From assembly GCA_029959085.1 (NCBI GenBank), contig JARWIR010000008.1, positions 18,338,001 to 18,402,000 on the forward strand: DNA of 64,000 bases, in the 5' to 3' direction. This stretch comes from Nemophila menziesii. Lineage: Eukaryota > Streptophyta > Magnoliopsida > Boraginales > Hydrophyllaceae. This document shows, in pieces, positions 35,260 to 46,050 of the stretch. Below the pieces are notes generated by a model. That model made no database searches. It saw only the letters and a list, made by a program, of their open reading frames with translations, and was not told where the DNA came from. Each line of letters begins with the position of its first letter. Position 1 is the first letter of the stretch. The translations under genes and the position numbers were made by a program.

Positions 35260-35823
35260 TCAATTATAGTTTCGCTTTCCTTCCAAAGCATTGAATAGAG
35301 GGACATTTATTTTCACTAGTTTTAACATCTCCATACACCTCTCGTGATCCTCATTTGGATAAGAAAAATTTACAAGATAATAGCAGTAGGGGAGCGGTGG
35401 TTTCACCCTTCGTTTCTCTTTCATTCTTGGTGCATCAACCACCTTTCTTGGCTTCTTAATCTCATCTTTCTCAACCTCTTCAACCCAATCTTCCACAATT
35501 ATCTCATTTATGTTCATCCCCTTTACGTTTAACTTGGTTGGTTTAATTGGAACCTCCACTTGAGATGTAGATGGTGGTGATTCATTTATTTTTTCAGCTT
35601 GAAGGCTCATAGTCCTAACCTTGTCGTCAACGTACTGGATCTTCTTCATGTTAGAATTTGTACTTCGAGTAAATTGCAAGAGTCGACTTTTCATTTGTTC
35701 TACTAATGTAGTGAGCCGCATTATCTTTTGCTCTAAGAGTTGATTATTTTGTTGTAGATCATGATTCTGTTGTTGCAGGCCTTGCACTACCGATGCATCT
35801 ATCTTTGTTTCAATTATGCTCAT
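35260..35823 (-). pseudogene. Gag C-terminal part: coiled coil and proline-rich linker
   Basis: Gln/Leu-rich heptads (QQQNHDLQQNNQLLEQKI) are followed by an acidic linker and LKLVKINVPLFNALEGK, the conserved segment before protease. It is separated from the gag core by stops at about 35820-35900. Confidence 0.75.
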
Positions 35824-35903
35824 ATTGTCCTTTTAGAAGTTGATGAATTGACTAATAGTATCTTTTAGCTCAATTATATCTTCTTGAGGACATGATGGAA
35901 ATG

Positions 35904-36791
35904 CTATTGGAAGAGTAGCTTATTTTCATAGGCTTGTTCATGCAGATATAGCTGTTGAGGTGACGCTTGGTGATAATTTTGAAAATTTTCCTGATGTCCC
36001 ATGGAATATCCATGGGTTATGCTTACGACCTTCACCTCATAACTCTTGTATTGGATTCTTTTCTCAACAATCATAGCAAGTTGTTGTACTTGATCTTGCA
36101 AGCTTGAAAACGTCACCTTTGTATCAATATTAGTGGTGTGAGCTTGTGATTGTGGCCAACTCATATCGGTCTCGATAATTCTCTCCATACAACTCTTTGC
36201 TTCTTTTGGATCCATGGAGACAAAGCCACCACGACCCAGATTATCTTCTTTCAACCTTGACTCTGCATTTAGTCCTATAAAAAACATGACTAATTGTAAT
36301 TCTAGCGTGTATCCGTGTAGTGGACATCTTGCCAGCTTCTTTTGAAATCTCGTCCATGGTTCGTCAACACTCTCTTCGGCTTCTTGTAAGAAATTGATAG
36401 GCTCCAATTGATCCTTCACTCGCATACTTGTAGGATAAAATCGATCAAGGAATCTTGCTTGAAACTTGTCCCAATTTGTTATTAGCTCGGGAAGTTGATC
36501 ATCTAACCAATATCTTGATCTTGCGGTCAAGAAGAATTGAAACATGAAATAATACATATGTTCTCGCGTGACACCTTCAGTAATGTAGGCATCACAGATT
36601 TGCATGAATTCCTGAACAAAACAGACCGGATCTTGATGTGTAGCACCACTATAATTCACATAGCTCACGAATTGATTAATCATGCCCGGAATGGGCTTGA
36701 ATGGAACGACTTGAATAGCTAGAGGGAGAATACTTATGGGTTGCACTCGGAATGGGCCAGGAAGGCCTATCTCTAACCGTTGATTCGCCAT
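35904..36791 (-). pseudogene. Athila gag core
   Basis: A long frame of 295 residues starts MANQRLEIGLPGPFRVQPIS. The retrotrans_gag core spans residues ~30-180: PGMINQFVSYVNYSGATHQD, FMQICDAYITEGVTREHMYY, NWDKFQARFLDRFYPTSMR, and EPWTRFQKKLARCPLHGYTL. It is better preserved than the other gags here, but it ends before any zinc knuckle and is cut off from protease by frame breaks. The start codon lies about 95 bp downstream of the PBS. Confidence 0.87.
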
Positions 36792-36885
36792 CTAAAAATC
36801 TGAAATCAACAAAAACAAAAAGTAAAGCATAAAATAGAACAACTAAAACTAATACACTAAGAAAAACACAAAACTAACGATGTAG

Positions 36886-36903
36886 TCCCCGATAGCGGTG
36901 CCA
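36886..36903 (-). promoter_or_regulatory. PBS of the 27352-38294 element
   Basis: On the minus strand TGGCACCGCTATCGGGGA is a tRNA-Asp-type PBS with a few substitutions, six bases from the LTR end. Confidence 0.8.
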
Positions 36904-36909
36904 AAAACT

Positions 36910-37177
36910 TGGAGGGGGAAGTGTGATAAAATAATAGATATAAATAAGAGAACTAACACCTTATACTACCACGGTAAACTCTCCGCAAGTGAACAGATTG
37001 TTTGCAAGTAATAAGTAAGTAAAACAGATATCTATCTCTACCAAAGTTAGTTTATAAATAGTGTAATTACTAAATGGACTAGAAATAGTTGGCAAAATAA
37101 TACACAAAGACACTAAAATATTTATTTGGTTTTTATGACTCTAAACATACTTAAATTAAAGACAAGAAAGTAAAATA

Positions 37178-37244
<67 letters not shown>

Positions 37245-38294
37245 TTTATGATAGTTTAGCTTAAACACTAGCAAGTAATCCCCACTAGCCTTCTTCTATG
37301 TTTAATACCTAAAGGAGAACAGTGTGATATTCAATAGACGGGATTATAAATTCCTCCTAACCCCTTTCCGGTTGTTAACTCAATTACTATGGTAATCCTA
37401 TACGTGCGCATCTAAAGAACTACAAACATTAATTCAACGCACATAATACAGAGCTGTCACTACTAAATTCAATTATATGTAAAAGGACATTCCAAATTAA
37501 ATAACATATAAAACAATTCTAGGGTTCATACCCATATGCTAATCTCAAGCTAAATACATTAGTTCATAAGAAAGGAATAAGAATACATAGTTACAAATGG
37601 GAAGGGTTGGAATGGCATGAACAGCTTCCAATCGCCTTCTTCTCTTCTTCTCTCTTGATCTAGACTTCCTCCTTGTCTTTAGATGATTGTGGACTGACCA
37701 AGGATGATTTCTATAAGGTACGAATGGATATACATTGGCCTTTTTTCGAAATATGGAGTAATCCCCAAGTTAAGGAGTCACGATCTTATTAAAATTCATA
37801 TTCCTAAATTGTAGGACAGGATAAACCTTTGCATATTTTGATTTGGTCATATCTTCTTCGTTACTTTATCAGAATTTAATGTTCTTTATATGGAAAGGAC
37901 CGCAATTAAAATATCTATCTGCTCATATAAAAGGATCATTATAATTTTTTACAACAATTCTGTAGGAATTTAATTAGTAGACGTATCTACAGTTTTGGCA
38001 GCTTCTTTACTTGAAATATATCCAAACTTTACATTTTTTACTTTGACTAAGGGATTTACTTTATTTTTCCACTTTAGATTAGTTCCCATAGGTGTAATAG
38101 CTTCCATATACCTAAGTGATACACAAATAACACAAAAATTATGCGCAAAATCTCACAAAATAGCAAAAGACCTAAAACTAGACAAGAAAGTGCAAAGTAT
38201 GAATAAATGGGGAAAAATCTCAAAATTAAATGCTAAATACCCCTAAAATGATGTCTCAAGTATAGATTGATATATCACGATTATGAAGACATCA
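36910..38294 (-). mobile_element. 5' LTR of the 27352-38294 element
   Basis: It starts TGGAGGGGGAAGTGTGATAA next to the PBS and ends GAAGACATCA before GTATA. It is 1,385 bp. It includes a long (TA)n expansion at 37180-37242 that is absent from the 3' LTR. Confidence 0.9.
37180..37242 (+). repeat. (TA)n microsatellite in the LTR
   Basis: About 31 TA units; the partner LTR lacks the expansion. Confidence 0.95.
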
Positions 38295-38299
38295 GTATA

Positions 38300-38420
38300 T
38301 ATCATATTTTATGATATATATTGATTGTTTGTTATTTTCAAATACTAAAAAATAGTTAAAATATATCAAGAATGCAAAATGAAGCAAAAAGGAAAGAACA
38401 AACCATGTCAAAATTTAACA
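38300..38420 (+). repeat. ~200-bp tandem repeat, right part
   Basis: Resumes with TATCATATTTTATGATATAT and AAAATATATCAAGAATGCAA, as at 27130-27225, confirming the clean insertion of the Athila element. Confidence 0.75.
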
Positions 38421-40130
38421 GGGACCTATATTATAATTAATTAGATACATATATATTCAAGAAATATCATGATTAATTTTTAAGTAGTTATATTACAATT
38501 TTACTTTTCACTTTTATATTGATGTTTACAGTTACAATAGTATCAGATGTGTTAAAAAATGGAAGTTGTTTGGAAGATATAGAGAAGATCGACAGCGACA
38601 GTGATAAAAAAAGAAAAAAAAGAAAGAACAAAGTGTATGGTACCTTTTATGAGTAAAAACACGACGGTTGTGGTGAGGGACTAGTATGAGGGGTTTCGTG
38701 GGCATTAATTCTTTTATAAATCCAAGCGTGATTTTGTTGCAGATGGTAAACACGACAAGATACTTTTAAGTGAAAAATCATTGACCAAGAAATAGGAAGT
38801 GTAATGACTCTAAATTCTTGTAAGTTCCACCAAAAAACTGCCCTAATCCTTTTGATTGTTATAGTTTTTCGCAATCTCGAAATCTTATCATAGATCCGCT
38901 CCCGAGTTTCATGTCGATGTTTAAAAGAGATTTATTAAAATATAAAGTGTATTGTAAACTTAGTATAATATCTTGGGTTAATTATTTTAGAATAATTTAA
39001 AGAGGCTTACAATCCGAATGACATTCGTAGGGAGGTTTGTGGACATATTTTTAAACTTACAATCCGAGTGACAGTCGTAGGCCTGGTTACGATCCAAGAG
39101 CGTGACAAAATAATATTAAAAACAAGTTACTAGTCGGTTAGAAATTTAAACGAGTCGAATACTAGACATTCAAGTGTGTTTGTTTAACTTCTAGAGCCGC
39201 ACTCAAATATAAACTATTCGACACAGAGATGTTAAAACTTATATATTTAAATTATCGAACAAACTCTTTTTGCACCGAGTTCTATTTGTTCACGAACAAT
39301 TTGTTTTTGATGGTTCGAGATGAGTTACATGAACTATTTGTATTGGATGGAGTATTGCGGTATAAAGTAAGAAGCGTGATATAAACGAAAATAAATAAAT
39401 TTCTAAAGAAGTAAAACATATCCAATTTAATATTTAAGGTTTAACAAAATATTTACAAGTAAATAAAATGTTCATCTACTATTCTTAAAAATAATGACCA
39501 GTTTATAAAAAAATTTAAATTGGAGCTTGAGTTTGAGCTTGGGTTCGATTATACCGAACAAGCTTGAACGAGTTTTTCCTCGAGATGAACTCGAGGTGTT
39601 CGCGAACGACTTGGTTCATTTACAACCCTAAGTCAGTTGTAGGAGTTAAGTGTTGTTCGGGACAAAGTGCTACACGTGGGAGCCAACTCTTGAACTCGTA
39701 CGAGTCATCTCTAGGACCATGCACTGCCTAGTGATCATAAGTGATTATGTTTCTAACGAGAACATCAATTCCTGAAGGAGGGGTGAATGTGATGACCCTA
39801 AATTCTTACAAGTCCCACATTAGTTTCTAAGGGGAAGTTATTAGTAGTTATAATATGTATTGTAAGCTTAGTATAATATTTTGGGTAAACTATTTTTGGA
39901 TGGTTGAAAATTTTCCCAAATTGATATTTTGTTAGTCTCACAATACAAGTTACGTTTGTAGGCCTGGGTACAATTCTAGGGGCATTCTAGAGAGTTTGTG
40001 CACCAAAAATGAAATACCTCTATATAGTTGTGGTGATATCAACTTGTAATTTAATTTGTCCGAATATATTTTCAGAGAAATGGTTTAGTAATTATTAGCC
40101 TAAAGGTTTATTTTGATTGATGATTAGTGA
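38421..40130. other. Unclassified repeat debris, two related LTR-like fragments and a hAT-like end
   Basis: A segment at about 38800-39110 (GTAATGACTCTAAATTCTTG, ATTGTAAACTTAGTATAATA) is repeated in diverged form at 39788-39990 (GTGATGACCCTAAATTCTTA, ATTGTAAGCTTAGTATAATA). These may be two LTR fragments. Between them, CTTGGTTCATTTACAACCCT near 39610-39632 resembles a hAT terminus, preceded by CTCGAG/GAACGAG-rich sequence. No gene is seen. Confidence 0.45.
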
Positions 40131-40468
40131 TAAAACAATGCAACCTGGACATACTTGATCTTATGATGAATATTGGTAGATTGGTATTTTCATATTTAAG
40201 GAAACATGAAACAATGTCATTGAACAAGAGCCAAGGAGATGAAGAAGATGACTGAGACGATCGAGTTAAGAAGAGATAGATGAAGATTGATGAGATAAGT
40301 TCTAAATATTTAGGAGTTGCTGGAAAAAAATATGGATGCTTAGAAGCTATGAGTGCTTCAATGAAAAAGTTAAAAGGTATATGGAGAAGAGTGTGCAGAG
40401 AAGATGAAGTAGAGCTTGGAGATAAAGTGGAGGACTCAAAACAGAGGTGTCAGACCCTTGAATAAGTA

Positions 40469-40740
40469 ACTAGGTGGAATGCCTAAATCCATTAGAGAAC
40501 AAAGAGACCTATACCTCCAAGACAAAGACTAGGCATAGTACTTAAACCCACTAGAGATTGGAGATGTGAAGAACGGGCCTTCGAGGAACATACTAGGTGG
40601 AATATCTCAACTCATTGGAGATTGAAGCTGAGAAGAAGAATAGGACCTCCAAAGCCATAACTAGGCGAACTACCTAAACATGTTGGAGAATGAGCTGAGA
40701 TGAAGAAGATCAGATATCTAAACAGAGAAGACCGGATGTC
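40469..40740 (+). repeat. Degenerate 59-68-bp tandem repeat
   Basis: Units start with ACTAGG at 40469, 40528, 40592 and 40660. Each contains CTAAA/CTCAA, CCCA(T/C)T and GAGATTG-like words. A small frame at 40280-40465 precedes it and is not recognised. Confidence 0.6.
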
Positions 40741-41821
40741 CGACACACTTTAGCATCAAACTTGGTTACTTGACCAAACGTGTTGTCCAAATAACTCAAG
40801 ATAGGATATACGAAGGGAATAAACACAATGATAATGAAGTACCTAATAGGGTTGTTAGTGTACATGCTGGCAAACAACCATTAGGAAGACGAGATCAGAT
40901 GTCCGACAAGATTACATAAACGTTCTGCGAATTCAAATGCAGCTAACCAGGGAGCGCCATATAGCCAAAATATTGAAGGGGGTTTTCCTATATATAGAGG
41001 CACTTTGGGACTCCATTATATGACTTTTCTCTCTACATATTCAAAGCTTATTAGAAACTACATTTAGGAGATAGCCAAAGAAATAACTCCTCATGTATTG
41101 AATTGTATATTAATCAACTCATTTAGGAGTGTAGTGGATATGCTATTAATCGATAAAACCTAAGGTTTGTTCTTGTTCTAATAAATATGGTATTCTTCAG
41201 ATATAAGACAAGGTAAAGGAGGAGCTAGTGTAGGATACATACTTAGTTTGAAGGCTTCATAGATAGTGAAGTGGTAGATCGGGGTAGAGATTGTCTACTA
41301 GCTAGTCCTTGTGTGGTGATATAAAAGAGAAGGCTTCACGTACTTTTGAATTGTTTCATTATGAGTGGAGATTGACTGCTTGGTTTCCTAGTATATATCT
41401 CCCCTAACTATGTAATTTTTTCATTCTTATAGTTCTATCTTATCATACTTTTCATATAATGTTAGACTTAAATCTTGTATAATACGTGCTTCTTAAATTG
41501 AATCACTTGATTCTTGATTGTTGTTCATCATAGAACATATCCACATAAAGTTAGATATAATATTAATATATCTAAGTGTAGTTCTAGTCTACTTATCTAA
41601 ACTCCACAAAATCTTGGACCTTTAAGTAAAATAAAGTGTTCCAATTTCGAGATAGTTTATATAATTCCACGTTGTCCTATTCATCCCTAGGATACTATAT
41701 TGGGGTTTAATTGGTAATACAACCTAGCTCTAATATTGATTGTGCTTGATAAAATCTAGAGATTATTATGTCGAGAATTCAATCAAATATGAAGTATTAT
41801 GGATGCAATGTATATATTACT
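40741..41821. other. No gene recognised; promoter-like stretch
   Basis: CCTATATATAGAGGCACTTT near 40988-41007 looks like a TATA region and is followed by pyrimidine-rich sequence. It could be part of an unidentified LTR. Nothing coding is seen. Confidence 0.35.
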
Positions 41822-42154
41822 TGGAGAATATTGTCAAAGAAACGATAAAAATGATTCCCACCCACAAGGAAGTAACTAATTCACATCTCGAGAGATCTTA
41901 ACTAACCGCAAGTGTACGGATCGTTGACAAGTAATAAAAGTAAGTATTTAAGAGTTAAAGTCTCCACAGGGACTATGTTTGTTAATCGTGTTTTCAAGCA
42001 ATGTATATGATTTAGTTACTACTGCTAAAGGATTGAAGGTAAAGGGAATAGTTTTTGGTTTTTATAAATAAATGACTAAGTGAAAATAATATAAACTAAA
42101 TTACAAATTAAACTACGAAGAACTAAAGATAAGAGGTATATTTCTAGTTTATGT

Positions 42155-42515
42155 TGTAAATCACGGTTGCGCGGCCTAAGCGGTCGACCTGGGTCTAGCA
42201 CCTAGCCGGGATTATACGGGGCCTAGGCGTGATTAGACGGTTTTGAATCCCGTTAGGTAATTTTGTATATTTAGTAATATATCTGTAATAATTATCATAA
42301 TTATAATGATTTAAGTCATAAAATTCATCTAACAACAGTATAGAAAATGTAAAAATACTAAAATCTGAGTTATAATATCAATACAAGAACTATCGAGAAT
42401 AAGAAAAACAAAAAGAAGGCCTAGGCGACCATTCTTTGTCATTAATCGGCGCCTAAACGGGCTAGGCGTAAGCGGTTGATGCCTAAGCGGCGCCTAGGCG
42501 GCATTTTCTACATCA
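42155..42515. mobile_element. MITE with CCTAGGCG-rich ends
   Basis: Both ends are rich in GCCTAAGCGG and GCGCCTAGGCGG words in inverted arrangement around an AT-rich centre. This pattern is common in plant non-autonomous DNA elements. Termini are approximate. Confidence 0.55.
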
Positions 42516-42580
42516 TAGGCTCCAGTTGCAAGTAATCCCCTATTGTGACAATGATTAATTCTAATTATGAGCGTGAATTT

Positions 42581-42859
42581 GAGGGGCCTTTCCTGCGCAG
42601 CTTAGGTGGAAGGCGAAGAAGGCCTCCTTCCGGGGGGCTCGAGCCATCATTGAGATACCACTCTGGAAGAGCTAGAATTCTAACCTTGTGTCAGGACCTA
42701 CGGGCCAAGGGACAGTCTCAGGTAGACAGTTTCTATGGGGCATAGGCCTCCCAAAAGGTAACGGAGGCGTGCAAAGGTTTCCTCGGGCCGGACGGAGATT
42801 GGCCCTCGAGTGCAAAGGCAGAAGGAGCTTGACTGCAAGACCCACCCGTCGAGCAGGGA
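42581..42859 (+). pseudogene. Plastid 23S rRNA gene fragment (NUPT)
   Basis: About 280 bp matches plastid 23S rRNA. It includes GAGATACCACTCTGGAAGAG, GGGACAGTCTCAGGTAGACA, AAAGGTTTCCTCGGGCCGGA and GACCCACCCGTCGAGCAGGG. It is GC-rich against AT-rich LTR sequence and stops abruptly at both ends, so it is a piece of organelle DNA inserted in the nucleus, not a functional gene. The open frames over it are meaningless. Confidence 0.88.
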
Positions 42860-44600
42860 GCGGGATAAATCACCTAATCACCTTATAATGCATTAATTAT
42901 CACACTCATTCTATTTATGATCCATCAACTAGCTAGGTTTCGCCATTATAGTATAAATAATACTAGCTACTATTTACTCAACATATATGCATGAATCATT
43001 TTCCGACTTAATTAACCATTGATCTTTCAATTTGAGCTCAAATTAAGATAGCATTGTTCCAACCGATTAGAACTTTTCTTTAGTAATGGGGAAAACTCCA
43101 AGCGGTAAAGGCAACGAAGGAATTGGTCGATTCAGAACACATGTTCCTTGATAGTATCTATCGGTACTTTCCGAGTTAAAAGAACGAAGGAATCACTCAA
43201 TTTCCTGGATGATGATATAGATATAAATAATTAAATTAGATAGTGTACAAATACTTTCTATACTAATAGAACCAGGCTCTATTTATTTTAGTATCTCAGC
43301 AAAATGATATGGATTTTTTCTTTATAAAAGAGCTCTATTTAATCACTAAAATTCCCTCTCTTTTTTTGTTTGTCCACTACCCCCTTATTATATTATACGT
43401 AAAAATAAAAAAGTTATGATATATCTAGAAAAAAAACCAAGACCAGGAATCTTTGACAAACCGGATCAAGAATCCTCGTTAATCAGGATTATAACTTCCT
43501 TCTAACCCCCGGCAGGGTGGCTTTGAAGGCTACCTAACTATGACTGGAGTACTCGGGTGAGGGGGTTCTACACAAAAGCTTGCCGCTAGAAAGTACTTAA
43601 GCTATATGATTGTTTGGCTAGTCATGCCCGTCAAGATCACTATCGCACACTAGATGAATATGGATTATTCTATTCTTAACCCCCTCCCCTCCAGGGTGAT
43701 AGTCTAGGGCACTAAAGGGATGCCTATATTTTATTAGGATAGAAACAACTAATAAACTCTATTCATATGCAACATAATATAAATACCCAATTCAATTAAA
43801 TAATTGTATCACAAATAACATTAAACAATCAATCGTGATATCAAGGTTCATAAATAAAAGCAACTCAAGCTAATTGGGAATTAATACATAATTAAAGAAA
43901 TAAAAATAAATTGGTGCAGTACAAGAATCCTATTTAAGACAAGAAACTAATACTAATTACCCTACTGATAGAGGTGGAACGGTATAAAAGAGTTGTAGTA
44001 GGGGTCCTACTTCTATGTCTTCTCCTCCAAGCATTCTCCTCTTCTCTTCTGATAATGATAAAAACTGATATATATATATATATATATAAAGGTCAAAATA
44101 CGTTTTAGGTATTTTCAAGGAAGAGCGGACTAGTTCGAGCCACGACAGCTGCAACTTTATTAACTTCTTCATCTTAACTTCAAATCATGGACCATCTACT
44201 ATCACGTGGTAGTGACTCCAAGTACTATCCATAAACCAAAATATGCTCTAAAATACCTGTCATTGCTCGTGGTGATTCTATCGTGTTGATTTACAAAGTT
44301 AGTTGGTAAATTCTCTCGCTTTCCAAAAGTTGCTTTTTGGTCCTTTAACGCCTTGAAATGGGTTTGAACTTCCTTTATTAACTTTTTATTCTTGTCTTTG
44401 GGATCTTGTATCATACAAGTGCCTAAGATTTGTACACTTAACACATAAACTACGAACAAATGCTCTAAAAGTAGCAAATATCCAAAACTTGACAAGAAAT
44501 GAGAAATTGTCTAAAAATAGGGGATAGTCCCTCAAATATGTCTTAAATGCCCCTAAAAAGATGTCTCGTGACTATATATATTACATGAAAGGAGATATCA

Positions 44601-46050
44601 AGACTCCGAACACAAAGTTTTCTCGTCTTGACAAAATAAGAACTAAACTAGGGAATCTAAATCAAATTATGGGAGAGAAGAATGTAAAGATTGATCCCAA
44701 AGCAACTGCCTAACAAGTTTCATGTAATAATATCTACAAACTAAATTACACATACACTTATTATACAAACAATCAACATGATATAATTTCAAGATTAGAT
44801 TAGCATTGCAATGTAATAAGGATATGTTTTTAGCTTGGTCTGATATGGTGGCTAAAAAGGTGCTCCCCGATTCTAACATAGTATCCAATGGTCCACTCAA
44901 CTACTCCCTATTTGCTCAATTGTTTCTAGATCATGTAACTAAGAATCATAAGATATTAAGGTTATAACATAGGCTAAATTATGGTATGATAAGTAATTGG
45001 ATAGTTGGAGTGAGCTTTTAGTTCTCTCCTCACTATCCATCAACTAATCGCCCTAGATCTTTAGTTTTGACTCAAAGATGTTATCACTCAATCCATTTGA
45101 TGCGCTTAATTAGCATCCCCAATAATCCCATAAAAATTTCTGATTATTACATAATAAATCCACTTTGCAGTTATTTTCTTTCAACTTCTTTCTTGTTTAT
45201 TTACAAGTTAGACATGACACTCATTTTGTGTGAGAATCATGCTACTTATTTTCTCTTCTTATTTTTTATTTTTCTCAATTTTTTTTCAATAGACCCCCGC
45301 AAAAGGGTTAAAAAATGCATCATCACATAGCACATATATATACAAGATCAACCCACCCAATGTGGTGCCCATACTCGAATTCACCACCACTAACTTAAGC
45401 TCAAATGACGAATGTCTTAGCGTTACGATTTGAGTGTGGGTCATATTAAAAAGTCCTAAAATATTAGGTGTATGGCTTATAATGCGGCTATAAAGAAAAG
45501 GATAAAAGGCTAGAAGGGGCTAAGAATGATATATTAATTAATAGTTGGTCAGCAAGATAAAAGGCAACAAGGGGCTTATCAAAGAAATGCCTTAATCATT
45601 TTCCTAACTACGTGATTTTGTTACTTTCTCACCTCTAATACATTCATTAAGTGGGTCTTCAAATAGATCGGATCTCACTTTCTACACAACACTAATTATC
45701 CAACTAATCTAAAATAAACCCTAACTTTTTATCGAAAAAAACATTTAAAAAATTTAACATTTAATCTTTAAAAAATTTACTTAGTAATTTTGTTAGTCAT
45801 TACATATATCACTACTAAAATACATTAACATAATCTGGATTTAACAATACAATGCAAACATGAAAAAAAAAATTAAAATTGGAACTGGAATCACAAAAAT
45901 TAAATGCATGTTAATGGGATAAATTCGTACCTTTTGGATGAAATAACTTCTTGTATCTGTTAGATTCCATGCACATATCATTCAAGTAAAAACACATACA
46001 AAAAATAGGTTAAGATTAATAATCACTAAATAAAATGGAGATGTGATGAT
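44601..46050 (-). mobile_element. 3' internal region of an Athila element (truncated)
   Basis: Collinear with 28740-29737, including GTATCCAATGGTCCACTCA and CCATCAACTAATCGCCCTAG, and around 45600 with the post-pol sequence at 7640 and 32460. It ends in AT-rich sequence near 45950-46050, where CACTA sequence begins. Confidence 0.7.

Larger units (their letters stand above)
27352..38294 (-). mobile_element. Athila derivative with two LTRs (10.9 kb, non-autonomous)
   Basis: On the minus strand the order is 5' LTR (38294-36910), PBS, gag, protease, integrase tail, post-pol region, polypurine tract and 3' LTR (28739-27352). The element is flanked by GTATA on both sides (27347-27351 and 38295-38299). 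The target tandem repeat reads continuously across the insertion. Reverse transcriptase, RNase H and the integrase core are missing. A solo LTR and a LINE fragment are inserted inside. The two LTRs differ noticeably, so the insertion is old. Confidence 0.92.
41822..44600 (-). mobile_element. Athila LTR (minus strand) with nested insertions
   Basis: ACCGCAAGTGTACGGATCGT near 41909 and CTAACCCCCGGCAGGGTGGC near 43504 are family landmarks. The end GGAGATATCA at 44600 is followed by Athila 3' internal sequence. The total exceeds one LTR because it contains a MITE (42155-42515) and plastid rDNA (42581-42859). The left boundary is approximate. Confidence 0.65.

Noticed and set aside
38532..38874. 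Small minus-strand frames
   Set aside because: Short, low-complexity and without recognisable domains.
42545..42888. Small frames and a possible functional 23S rRNA gene
   Set aside because: Only about 280 bp of plastid 23S sequence is present, with abrupt ends inside an LTR, so it is neither a coding gene nor a working rRNA gene.
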